The notes under the pieces are model-generated. The model saw nothing but the letters and a program-made list of their open reading frames with translations, searched no databases and was not told where the DNA came from. From JBGTCY01 sp041748615 (GTDB taxonomy: Bacteria > Bacteroidota > Bacteroidia > Chitinophagales > CAIOSU01), in NCBI GenBank assembly GCA_041748615.1, contig JBGTCY010000175.1, positions 1 to 9,140 of the forward strand: 9,140 nt of DNA, given 5' to 3'. This document shows positions 1 to 6,417 of the stretch, one piece after another (position 1 is the first letter of the stretch; each line of letters starts with the position of its first letter). The position numbers and the translations under genes are program-made.

Positions 1-1694
1 GGAAACTCGGACAGTTGTATGAGCGCAGAGGTTCGCTGGAACAGGCGAAGGAAATGTTTCGTATTGTGTTGAAAAATACGGATGAAAAAGTGGAATACAT
101 CTGGCAATATTTTGATAACCTCACGGCAGGAGAAAAAGATATTTATGTTCCAATCAAATATTATTATGATTTGGTGGACTATCGCAAACAGATTGACACG
201 CTGCGTCCTCCGCGCGGGGTGTTCATCAATATGGGCAGCATGGTCAATTCTGATTATGAAGATTATGGTCCCGCTTTAAATATTTCCAACAGCGTTTTAT
301 TGTTTGCCTCAAAAAGAAACCGGAGAATTGTCGCGGGTGAAGATATTTACAATGAAGACCTTTTTTGGTCAGTGAAAGTGGATGAAAACACGTGGCGCGA
401 AGCGGAGCCGTTTGAAGGTGTCAATACACAATATAATGAAGGTTCGCCCTGCATCAGCCGTGACGGAACACGCCTGTATTTTGTGCGCTGCGAAGCGCCT
501 GACGGATTTGGCAGTTGCGACCTTTACGTAGCGGATTTGATTGGTGACGGCAATTGGGGAAACGTCCGCAATTTAGGTCCTGAAGTGAACAGCCCCGGAT
601 GGGAATCGCATCCATCACTCTCGCATACGGAAGACACTTTGTTTTTTGTATCTGACCGTGAAGGTGGTTTTGGAAGCACGGATATTTATTTCTCTGTTCG
701 CCAAAGCAACGGCAAGTGGGCGAAAGCGCGCAACATGGGACCGACCGTCAACACCAAAGACGCGGAAGTGAGTCCGTTTTATCATCCGAGGCATCATGTG
801 TTGTATTTCAGCTCAAACGGTCATTTACTCAATTTCGGCAACTTCGATATTTTCAAAACGCACCTGGTGAATGGCATCTGGACAGAGCCGAAAAATATCG
901 GTCCGCTTATAAACGGAGAAGCGGAAGAGTTTTATTTCACGATTGACTCTGAATCGAAGTCTTTGTATTACGCCCGTTCTTCGGAAAAGAATTTCAAAAA
1001 CTTAGACCTCTTTTCATTTCCGCTGCCGATGGAAGCGCAGCCGTTGGCAACCACTGTTTTTGAAGGCACGCTCATTGACTCGGTTTCAGGAAACCCTTTT
1101 CATGGAATTGTTTCCATCATTGATTTGGACAACGGGATTGAAGTAGCGCCAAAATATATCCGCGATGATGGCAGTTTTTCATTCGACTTAATCAACAACA
1201 ATCGCTACCTGCTCATTATTCAGGGCGAAGATTTTTTCAGGATTGAAGAAATTTTTGAGTTAAAAGGAAACACCGCCATGAACTTCAATGTACCGTCTAT
1301 CAATTTTGTGAAAATTGGTTTTCAAAGTATAGAGTTTGCCACCAATAGCTGGGACATTCTGCCGAACATGCAACCTGACTTGGATAAAATCCTTGACTTC
1401 ATGCTGGATAATCCGGGGTTTCGTTTGAAAATTTCCGGACATACGGATTCACAAGGCAATGCGCAAGCGAATAATCAACTCTCACAGCGGAGAGCGGATG
1501 CGATTAAAAAATATCTCGTGATGAAAGGCGGTATTTATGCCGATAGAATCGAAGCAGTCGGATATGGCAGCGCTCACCCAATCGTAAAAGAAGAACTCAC
1601 CGAAGAAGACCGTAAACTCAACCGCAGAGTAGAGTTTGAAATCATCCGCGAGGATGGAAAAAAAATTGAGGAAAACTGGGGGAAGAAGAAATGA
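1..1694 (+). CDS. PorE-like T9SS/envelope protein: TPR, PD40 propeller, CRD-like and OmpA domains (5' end missing)
   Basis: The reading frame is already open at base 3 (K-L-G-Q-L-Y-E-R-R-G), so the TTG at 15 is not a true start and the gene begins outside the window. The first residues (LGQLYERRGSLEQAKEMF) look like a TPR helix pair. Counting from base 15, residues about 80-335 hold PD40/WD40-like beta-propeller repeats (GSPCISRDGTRLYF, SHPSLSHTEDTLFFVSDR, SPFYHPRHHVLYFSS). Residues 350-415 resemble a carboxypeptidase-regulatory-like domain (GTLIDSVSGNPFHGIV). Residues 432-550 form an OmpA C-terminal domain with SGHTD, LSQRRADA and NRRVEFEI, which binds peptidoglycan in this family. This domain order matches PorE of Porphyromonas gingivalis, a periplasmic T9SS component. 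Paralogues with the same order occur in Bacteroidota, so the T9SS role is inference. The domain assignment is strong. No clear terminator follows. Confidence 0.88.
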   Translation, partial: KLGQLYERRGSLEQAKEMFRIVLKNTDEKVEYIWQYFDNLTAGEKDIYVPIKYYYDLVDYRKQIDTLRPPRGVFINMGSMVNSDYEDYGPALNISNSVLLFASKRNRRIVAGEDIYNEDLFWSVKVDENTWREAEPFEGVNTQYNEGSPCISRDGTRLYFVRCEAPDGFGSCDLYVADLIGDGNWGNVRNLGPEVNSPGWESHPSLSHTEDTLFFVSDREGGFGSTDIYFSVRQSNGKWAKARNMGPTVNTKDAEVSPFYHPRHHVLYFSSNGHLLNFGNFDIFKTHLVNGIWTEPKNIGPLINGEAEEFYFTIDSESKSLYYARSSEKNFKNLDLFSFPLPMEAQPLATTVFEGTLIDSVSGNPFHGIVSIIDLDNGIEVAPKYIRDDGSFSFDLINNNRYLLIIQGEDFFRIEEIFELKGNTAMNFNVPSINFVKIGFQSIEFATNSWDILPNMQPDLDKILDFMLDNPGFRLKISGHTDSQGNAQANNQLSQRRADAIKKYLVMKGGIYADRIEAVGYGSAHPIVKEELTEEDRKLNRRVEFEIIREDGKKIEENWGKKK

Positions 1695-1710
1695 GAATGT
1701 CGCCATCTGT

Positions 1711-1868
1711 TTTCAGATATTAGATTTTAGATGTTAGGCACGTTTTCAAAATAACTTCCTCAATGCATCTATAATCTTCAATGTCAAACAAACAATGCCG
1801 AATGTTCAAGTTTCATGTTGACGGGTGATTAGTTTATTTTTTTTAAATGTTAAATCTAATATCTTAAA
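1711..1868. repeat. Interrupted inverted repeat, 13-bp perfect arms
   Basis: AGATATTAGATTT at 1715-1727 is the exact reverse complement of AAATCTAATATCT at 1852-1864. Beyond one mismatch, three more T-A pairs extend the outer end (1711-1713 with 1866-1868). The arms enclose about 124 bases with no gene. They share the AAATCTAA unit seen at 6361-6407. It may be a decayed miniature element or simply two copies of a dispersed AT-rich motif in opposite orientations. Confidence 0.55.
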
Positions 1869-2075
1869 TCTATTAATTGTGGAAGTAATTTTGACAACAA
1901 TACTTAGACAACTTGGGGTATTCTGGAAATACAGTTAAGCGGAACAATACCCGTCCCGGTTGGGTTTTATAATTTTCAAAATGTATTTTTCCTCGCTCGG
2001 AGGTAAGACACCACAATCGCGGAACGCTACGAATCAAAGCAAGGCATAATCGAACGAAGCGAGCGCAACAATTAC

Positions 2076-2107
2076 TTGGATTCAATCCGCATCATTGATT
2101 ATTTTTC
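2076..2107 (+). promoter_or_regulatory. Probable guaD promoter (Bacteroidota type)
   Basis: TATTTTTC at 2100-2107 matches the Bacteroidota -7 consensus TAnnTTTG at all but the last base. TTG at 2076-2078 can serve as the -33 element with a 21-base spacer. The -7 element ends 7 bases before the ATG, so the transcript would have almost no leader. The match was found by eye in an AT-rich setting. Confidence 0.4.
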
Positions 2108-2114
2108 CATTTAA

Positions 2115-2594
2115 ATGAAAACGCTGGAACAGGAAAAATTTATGCTGGAGGCAATCCGGCTTGCCGATGCGGGCATGAAAGCCGGGGAGGGTGGTCCGTT
2201 TGGCGCGGTGGTGGTGAAAAACGGATTAATTGTCGGCAGGGGCAACAATCGCGTGCTGGCAACCAACGACCCGACCGCTCATGCCGAGGTGATGGCAATC
2301 CGTGACGCCTGCAAAAACCTGAATGATTTTCAGTTGAGCGGCTGCGATATTTACACTTCCTGCGAGCCGTGTCCGATGTGCCTGGGCGCGATTTATTGGG
2401 CGCGCCCTGTGCGTGTTTTTTTTGCCTGTAACCGGAAGGATGCCGCGGAAATCGGCTTTGATGATGATTTCATTTACAAAGAGTTTGAAGCCCCTCTGTC
2501 GGAGAGAAAAATTCCCGTGCAGCAATTGCTGCGTGATGAAGCGTTGAAAGTGTTTATCGCGTGGAATGCAATGGAACGGAAAAGAAAATACTGA
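2115..2594 (+). CDS. guaD: Guanine deaminase, cytidine-deaminase fold (GuaD)
   Basis: This 159-residue zinc enzyme should hydrolyse guanine to xanthine and ammonia in the cytoplasm (purine salvage and catabolism). The deaminase signature is intact: H56-A-E58 supplies a zinc ligand and the proton shuttle, and P-C86-P-M-C89 supplies the other two ligands. Several stretches closely resemble Bacillus subtilis GuaD from memory: GGPFGAV, NDPTAHAEV, YTSCEPCPMCLGAIYWARP and GFDDxFIYKE. The known GuaD active-site Asp and C-terminal Tyr correspond to D117 and Y159, the last residue. These features favour GuaD over the tRNA adenosine deaminase TadA, which shares the zinc motifs. An in-frame TAA lies directly before the ATG (2112-2114), fixing this as the earliest possible start. 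There is no Shine-Dalgarno sequence. It is transcribed alone, convergent with the minus-strand block. Confidence 0.92.
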   Translation: MKTLEQEKFMLEAIRLADAGMKAGEGGPFGAVVVKNGLIVGRGNNRVLATNDPTAHAEVMAIRDACKNLNDFQLSGCDIYTSCEPCPMCLGAIYWARPVRVFFACNRKDAAEIGFDDDFIYKEFEAPLSERKIPVQQLLRDEALKVFIAWNAMERKRKY

Positions 2595-2601
2595 GATTTT
2601 A

Positions 2602-2700
2602 TTAAGGGCAGTTCAAAAAAATTACCTCATTCTCCTTCTCCTTAGGAGAAGGCAAGGGATGAGGCAATCAAAAAGAGCAATTTTTTTGAACTGCCCTTAA
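2602..2700. repeat. MITE-like palindrome with perfect 22-bp terminal inverted repeats
   Basis: The left arm (2602-2623, beginning TTAAGGGCAGTTC) is the exact reverse complement of the right arm (2679-2700, ending GAACTGCCCTTAA). Inside lie two nested pairs: CCTCAT (2625-2630) with ATGAGG (2659-2664), and CCTTCTCCT (2634-2642) with AGGAGAAGG (2644-2652). The outermost TTAA could be a target-site duplication included in the arms. The element is 99 bases long, has no coding capacity, and fills almost the whole gap between guaD and the convergent gene. The palindrome is certain; mobility is inference from the structure. Confidence 0.85.
2634..2652. terminator. Hairpin that may terminate transcription from both sides
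   Basis: CCTTCTCCT-T-AGGAGAAGG forms a strong nine-pair dyad between two convergent genes, nested in the larger 2602-2700 palindrome. On the + strand a run of seven T lies at 2681-2687; on the - strand the matching run comes from A's at 2615-2621. These runs are not directly at the hairpin foot, so a classical intrinsic terminator is only possible. Confidence 0.35.
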
Positions 2701-2701
2701 A

Positions 2702-3163
2702 TCAATAATCCCTGATAATCAAAAAAGTGATGTATTCATTTTCGTAATTGATATCCATAAGGAAGGTTCTTTCTGAGTAGGTAAAATACCAATAGCGGTC
2801 GGCAATTTCCCCGGATTCATCATAACGCCTCACGGTAGAAAGTTTTTTCATCAGGCTTTTGTGGGTGTTGAACCACTCGCTTTGATAGACAAGAATGGAT
2901 GCCAGCGTCCCCATTTCATTGGACAGGTGAATAAATGTTTCCGGAAAACCCGAATATTCAAACACATCCATTTCAGCGCCTGTCAGAATAGTCGCTCCGT
3001 TATATTTAAGGTGTTTTGAATTATTGCAAAGGTCTAACGCTTTCGTGTAAGAATTTTCGAGCAGTGGAATGAGCTGAATCAATATCGAATCAATCGCCTG
3101 GCTTTTTGCAGGAAAAAATAAAATGCAAAACAGAATGGTTGCCGATAGCGTGAGTCTTTTCAT
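2702..3163 (-). CDS. Small secreted protein of unknown function
   Basis: I do not recognise this 153-residue protein. Residues 1-23 form a signal peptide: MKR, then a hydrophobic stretch (ATILFCILFFP) and a likely cleavage after KSQA. There is no lipobox cysteine and no further membrane segment, so a soluble periplasmic or exported product is likely. The mature part mixes helical segments with an aromatic-rich C-terminus (RYWYFTYSERTFLMDINYENEYITF) that may form beta strands. It shows no T9SS tail. Its ATG overlaps the thioesterase stop codon in an ATGA (3160-3163), so translation is probably coupled, and it is the last gene of the phoD unit. Its stop codon lies one base beyond the MITE-like element. 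Being a real gene is likely because of the coupling and signal peptide; function is open. Confidence 0.75.
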   Translation of the reverse strand: MKRLTLSATILFCILFFPAKSQAIDSILIQLIPLLENSYTKALDLCNNSKHLKYNGATILTGAEMDVFEYSGFPETFIHLSNEMGTLASILVYQSEWFNTHKSLMKKLSTVRRYDESGEIADRYWYFTYSERTFLMDINYENEYITFLIIRDY

Positions 3164-3675
3164 GCACGGAGTTCCGTTTTGATTTGTTTGATGCGTTCCG
3201 TGATGGTCAGGTTATCCATTTTGAAATCTTTCAGGCGCATGATTTCCATAAACTGTGCCACTTCCGGCTGATGCCCGGTGGTTTTTCCGGTTTTTACATC
3301 CACATATTTGAGCGTAGTCCACATCATGGACTTGAGATGTTTTTTTTCAATGTCCGTCATATAATATTCTACCACCGCAGTGTCGTGGTCATAATAAATG
3401 ATGCGCGACATGATTTTCACCCATTCGCCAAAAGCGACCGAGCGGATGTAAGAAATGTTGTGATTGTAAACCACCCACGCGCAGTTGTATTTCCTGAAAA
3501 TTTCTCCCGGGCTGTAGCCGTAGAGTTTGGAAACCTGGTCTTCGCGGGCGTTGAAAAAATAATCGAAGTATTTGGCATTGTTGAGATGCCCGAGCGGGTC
3601 GCAATCCTGAAAACGGATGAGCGCTTCCGATTCGGTTTCTTTGGGATAAGTTTTGTTCGGGTCTGGTGCAATCAT
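3160..3675 (-). CDS. Acyl-CoA thioesterase, 4-hydroxybenzoyl-CoA thioesterase (hotdog) family
   Basis: This 171-residue cytoplasmic protein should cleave a thioester, probably an acyl-CoA. The diagnostic motif is at residues 21-33 (RFQDCDPLGHLNN). D26 aligns with the catalytic Asp17 of Pseudomonas 4-hydroxybenzoyl-CoA thioesterase, followed by the usual G-H-x-x-N helix start (YFDYFFNARED). Strands typical of the hotdog fold follow (WVVYNHNISYIRSVAFGEWVKI, TAVVEYYM). Its length is somewhat above the usual 130-150 residues because of a C-terminal extension. The substrate cannot be read from sequence. The ATG lies three bases after the phoD stop, and the stop overlaps the next gene by four bases, so it is the middle gene of a three-gene unit. 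A role in phosphoester metabolism is not implied by this linkage. Confidence 0.85.
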   Translation of the reverse strand: MIAPDPNKTYPKETESEALIRFQDCDPLGHLNNAKYFDYFFNAREDQVSKLYGYSPGEIFRKYNCAWVVYNHNISYIRSVAFGEWVKIMSRIIYYDHDTAVVEYYMTDIEKKHLKSMMWTTLKYVDVKTGKTTGHQPEVAQFMEIMRLKDFKMDNLTITERIKQIKTELRA

Positions 3676-3678
3676 AAA

Positions 3679-5415
3679 TTATTCAAGGATAAATTTTCCT
3701 GAAAAACGCTCTCTGTTTTCCGCGGTGATTTTGATGAAATACATTCCTTTGCTCCATCCGGAAACATTCAACTGCACCGGAACATTCAAATCGGTGGATG
3801 CTTCTTTCACCAATCGTCCGCTGATGTCAAATATACTGTAAGTATGCCTGGCATTGATAGCATCACTGCATGAAACAATCAACTGTTCCGCGGCAGGATT
3901 GTTCTTTATTTCGCAGGAAAGTTGAGTTACAGACAAGCCGGGAACGGAGACCCCCACTTTTTGAAGAAAGCGCGTGCCATTGAGCGTATAGTAACTTGCA
4001 TCCAGCACTTCCGTGGGGTCGGGGACATCGGTGGTGGGTACAAAGTAAAAATCGCCCTGCACCTTGTCGGGTGTCACATCGAGAATCATATAACCGTTGC
4101 GGTCAAACTCTAAGTATTGAATATGCGGGTCAAAAGATTTCACGATGCTGAAAGGAAAATTGCTCAAATCACTTTTGCTTGAAGCGATTGCCGGAGTGAT
4201 GAACTCAACTCCCACGGAACCGGCACCCGTTTCATCATCATAGTCAGCCATCGTGAGGGGTAAATTGTTCGCGAGCGCGGCATGAACATCACCGGTGAGC
4301 ACCACAAAGTTGCCGATTTGATTATCCAACAAATGCTGATAAATTTTCGCGCGCTCAGCGGGATAGTTGTCCCATTGGTCGTTGTTGATGGGAGTGTTGC
4401 CAAACACGGCTGGCGCTATCATCACCTGCTGTCCAATAATGCGCCAGCGGGCGGTGCTGTTATCCAATTGTGAAATGAGCCAGTTGAACTGTTCCACGCC
4501 CAACATGGTGCGGTCTTGGTTATGATAGGCAGGGTCGGTGAAAGGCAGTTGCTGCATTCGCCCTTCCATCCTTGAATCAATCATGATGAGGTCAATCAGG
4601 TCGCCATATTTTAATTGGCGATAAATACTGCCTGGTCTTGTCGGCTCCGGGCGAATTGGCATCCATTCAAAATACGTTTTGATGGAAGCCGCTTTGATTC
4701 CCACAAATGTCGCGCTGTCCGGAAAATGCTCACTGCCATACATCCACGAGTCATTGCCGAATTCATGGTCATCCCAAACGGAAATCCACGGGAAATTGCG
4801 GTGCGCTTCCAATAAATCCGGGTCTGTGCGGTATTGAGCATAGCGCGTTCTGAACATCGTGAGCGTGCTGCAACGCGCGTAGGGCAACATCACCCTGCCA
4901 ACCTCACCGGAATCACGGCTTTCATAAATGTAATCGCCCAAATGAATGACCGCGTCTATATCCGTTCGCTCCGCGATGCGGGCGTAAGAATTAAAATAAC
5001 CTTTAGAATATTTCGCGCAGGTTGCCACCGCAAACCTCACGTGATTCACAGTACCCGCTGGCGCTGTTTTCGTTCTGCCGGTAATGGATTTGTTGCCGCC
5101 TGTTTCAAACTGATAGTAATACCAGTTGCCGGGTTGCAAGCCGTCAGCATCCACCTTGACAGAAAAATCTAAGGAACTGTCGGTCGTGAAACTGCCGGAA
5201 TTCACGACCGTATTGAACGCGTTATCCGTTGCAATTCTCCAGTTAACAGAGACAGGCTGCGCGGAATCAACAGGTTCCACTTTGGTCCAGAGGATGACTT
5301 TGTCCGTCAATGGGTCTCCTGACGCCACTCCATGAATGAAGGGAGCATAAGCAGGTTGAGCAAACAGGGAAAAAACTTGTACTATCAGCGCGAAAAGCAA
5401 TGTTCCATTTTTCAT
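3679..5415 (-). CDS. PhoD-like alkaline phosphatase/phosphodiesterase with T9SS type A sorting domain
   Basis: This 578-residue exported enzyme probably hydrolyses phosphomonoesters or phosphodiesters outside the outer membrane. Residues 1-20 are a signal peptide (FALIVQVFSLFAQ). Residues 25-118 match a PhoD N-terminal Ig-like domain (HGVASGDPLTDKVILWTKV, DGLQPGNWYYYQF). Residues 125-455 match the PhoD metallophosphatase domain. Visible metal-site motifs are ATC133AKY, HLGD161Y, WD215DHEFGND and TGD376VH378; in B. subtilis PhoD a Cys, Asp and His residues bind Fe3+ and Ca2+. Residues about 505-578 form a T9SS type A domain (TYSIFDISGRLVKE, GWSKGMYFIKI, final KFILE). That tail directs secretion through the type IX machinery and is then usually removed. 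It heads the unit with the thioesterase and small secreted gene, behind its own promoter. Phosphate control is plausible, but no Pho box was recognised. Confidence 0.93.
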   Translation of the reverse strand: MKNGTLLFALIVQVFSLFAQPAYAPFIHGVASGDPLTDKVILWTKVEPVDSAQPVSVNWRIATDNAFNTVVNSGSFTTDSSLDFSVKVDADGLQPGNWYYYQFETGGNKSITGRTKTAPAGTVNHVRFAVATCAKYSKGYFNSYARIAERTDIDAVIHLGDYIYESRDSGEVGRVMLPYARCSTLTMFRTRYAQYRTDPDLLEAHRNFPWISVWDDHEFGNDSWMYGSEHFPDSATFVGIKAASIKTYFEWMPIRPEPTRPGSIYRQLKYGDLIDLIMIDSRMEGRMQQLPFTDPAYHNQDRTMLGVEQFNWLISQLDNSTARWRIIGQQVMIAPAVFGNTPINNDQWDNYPAERAKIYQHLLDNQIGNFVVLTGDVHAALANNLPLTMADYDDETGAGSVGVEFITPAIASSKSDLSNFPFSIVKSFDPHIQYLEFDRNGYMILDVTPDKVQGDFYFVPTTDVPDPTEVLDASYYTLNGTRFLQKVGVSVPGLSVTQLSCEIKNNPAAEQLIVSCSDAINARHTYSIFDISGRLVKEASTDLNVPVQLNVSGWSKGMYFIKITAENRERFSGKFILE

Positions 5416-5435
5416 GAGCGGTGTATTTTTTCATT

Positions 5436-5463
5436 CAAAGATAAGGGTGACAACACCTGCAAA
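5436..5463 (-). promoter_or_regulatory. Promoter of the phoD unit (Bacteroidota -33/-7)
   Basis: Read on the minus strand, TATCTTTG (5443-5436) is a perfect match to the -7 consensus TAnnTTTG, and TTTG (5463-5460) fits the -33 element with a 16-base spacer, slightly short. The -7 element ends 20 bases before the phoD ATG. A small dyad, GGTG-ACAA-CACC (5446-5457), sits between the two elements and could be an operator; that is speculative. Confidence 0.6.
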
Positions 5464-5516
5464 AAAATATCAGTGGCAACGGTGGTGTTAAATTTTTGAA
5501 AAAAATTAAAACGTAT

Positions 5517-6239
5517 TCAATTCTGTTTTCGGGAAAACAACCAGAGTTTTAAAAAATTAAAACCTTCAGTTAAAAGAACACGCCAATTCATCTTGGTAAA
5601 GCGGATGTCGTTTTTCACTTTCACCGGGATACACTCAAGACGAATGTCTTTTTGTTTGCCGCACAGGAAAATAAATTCCAAATCGAATAAATAACGGTGG
5701 ATGGTGGTCTTCAAAAAAACCGCTTTCCCTTTTTGATTAAATCCCTTTAACCCTGCCTGCGTGTCAGTGGTTGGAACATTGAGGGTGAAGCGGATAAGTC
5801 CTTTTAATATTTTGGATAAAAGCTTTCGTGCTGCCGGAACATGCTTGTAATAATTTTCATCACGAATCGTCACCGACACATCACAGAAATTGTCGCGCAG
5901 ATTTTCAAATATTTTCAGAAGCCCCGTTTCTTCATAGGGAAAATCAATGTCCGTGTAAATAATCACATCAGCGCTGGATAAACTCACGCCTTTGCGCAGC
6001 GCGTAACCTTTGCCTTTATTTTCAGCATAACTTTCGAAAAGGAGATTCGGAATTTTCTCTTTTAAAATCCGGAGTTGAGGTTCGAGGTTAATTGTAGAGC
6101 CGTCATTCACAATGATAATTCTCAGCAATGTGTCGCCAACGGCAGCATGAATTTTTGAATAGGACTTTAGAATTGCGGATGTCCAATCGCCCCCCGGATT
6201 GTAGCAGGGTAAAATAATATCAAGCGAGGGGGATTTCAT
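5517..6239 (-). CDS. Family 2 glycosyltransferase, dolichyl-phosphate-sugar synthase-like
   Basis: The protein is 240 residues from the ATG at 6239. A GT-A fold of family GT2 is shown by IILPCYNPGG (residues 8-17), VNDGS (44-48), NKGKGYALRKG (74-84), the metal-binding TDID (96-99) and DTQAGLKGF (159-167). The last motif is typical of dolichyl/polyprenyl-phosphate mannose or glucose synthases. It probably transfers a hexose from a nucleotide sugar to a lipid phosphate at the inner face of the cytoplasmic membrane. No transmembrane helix is visible, so it would be peripheral. The frame stays open to an ATG at 6359, but the 40 extra codons contain a good promoter element (6247-6254) and do not look like GT2 sequence, so I choose 6239. 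It is probably transcribed alone; sugar donor and acceptor are unknown. Confidence 0.88.
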   Translation of the reverse strand: MKSPSLDIILPCYNPGGDWTSAILKSYSKIHAAVGDTLLRIIIVNDGSTINLEPQLRILKEKIPNLLFESYAENKGKGYALRKGVSLSSADVIIYTDIDFPYEETGLLKIFENLRDNFCDVSVTIRDENYYKHVPAARKLLSKILKGLIRFTLNVPTTDTQAGLKGFNQKGKAVFLKTTIHRYLFDLEFIFLCGKQKDIRLECIPVKVKNDIRFTKMNWRVLLTEGFNFLKLWLFSRKQN

Positions 6240-6246
6240 TTTCGGG

Positions 6247-6276
6247 CAAAGATAAGCGGGACTGAAAGGAGGTAAA
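6247..6276 (-). promoter_or_regulatory. Glycosyltransferase promoter, nearly leaderless
   Basis: On the minus strand TATCTTTG (6254-6247) matches TAnnTTTG exactly and ends seven bases before the ATG at 6239. TTTA (6276-6273) is a weak -33 candidate with an 18-base spacer. It is the same octamer as in the phoD promoter. Its position decides the start codon of the glycosyltransferase. Confidence 0.55.
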
Positions 6277-6360
6277 TCGGAAAAAATTGTGAGAAGTATC
6301 ATGTCTCCCAATTCGTTATCGGGACGGCATCCCCATGTTAAATGCCTCACCCCCGCCAAA

Positions 6361-6407
6361 ATCTAATTTCTCAAATCTAAAAATCTAAAGTCTATTTTCT
6401 AAAGTCT
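6361..6407. repeat. Short AT-rich repeat tract in the comF-glycosyltransferase gap
   Basis: The tract holds a tandem 8-mer, AAATCTAA at 6373-6380 and 6381-6388, and a perfect 10-bp direct repeat, TCTAAAGTCT at 6384-6393 and 6398-6407. The AAATCTAA unit also occurs at 1852-1859, and its reverse complement at 1720-1727. It lies just downstream of the comF stop. No hairpin terminator is evident. Confidence 0.65.
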
Positions 6408-6417
6408 GAGAAAATCA

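Larger units (their letters stand above)
1695..2114. other. 420-base intergenic region, no convincing gene
   Basis: This stretch separates the OmpA-domain gene from guaD. It holds an interrupted inverted repeat (1711-1868), T-rich runs near 1835-1844, and the likely guaD promoter at its right end. Between 2007 and 2111 there is a 35-codon frame with no ATG, bounded by TAA on both sides and rich in charged residues (ERYESKQGIIERSERNN). It could be a gene remnant or chance. A minus-strand frame at 1873-2085 has no recognisable motif and I do not support it as a gene. No tRNA-like or riboswitch-like fold was recognised. Confidence 0.6.

Noticed and set aside
1873..2085. 70-residue minus-strand frame in the gap before guaD
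   Set aside because: It has no motif, no promoter or coupling evidence, unusual Cys-rich composition, and other frames in the stretch are equally plausible.
2226..2525. 99-residue minus-strand frame inside guaD
   Set aside because: It is the shadow of a strongly conserved deaminase, with no motif of its own.
3184..3702. 172-residue plus-strand frame opposite the thioesterase
   Set aside because: It is fully antisense to a gene with a clear 4HBT motif and tight operon spacing; its translation has no recognisable motif.
4834..5172. 112-residue plus-strand frame opposite the PhoD gene
   Set aside because: It overlaps the conserved PhoD N-terminal and metal-binding region and is rich in Arg/His/Ile as expected of an antisense shadow.
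5488..5510. A/T-only inverted repeat after the glycosyltransferase as a terminator
   Set aside because: The dyad has almost no G-C pairs and would be a very weak hairpin; low-complexity A and T runs explain it.
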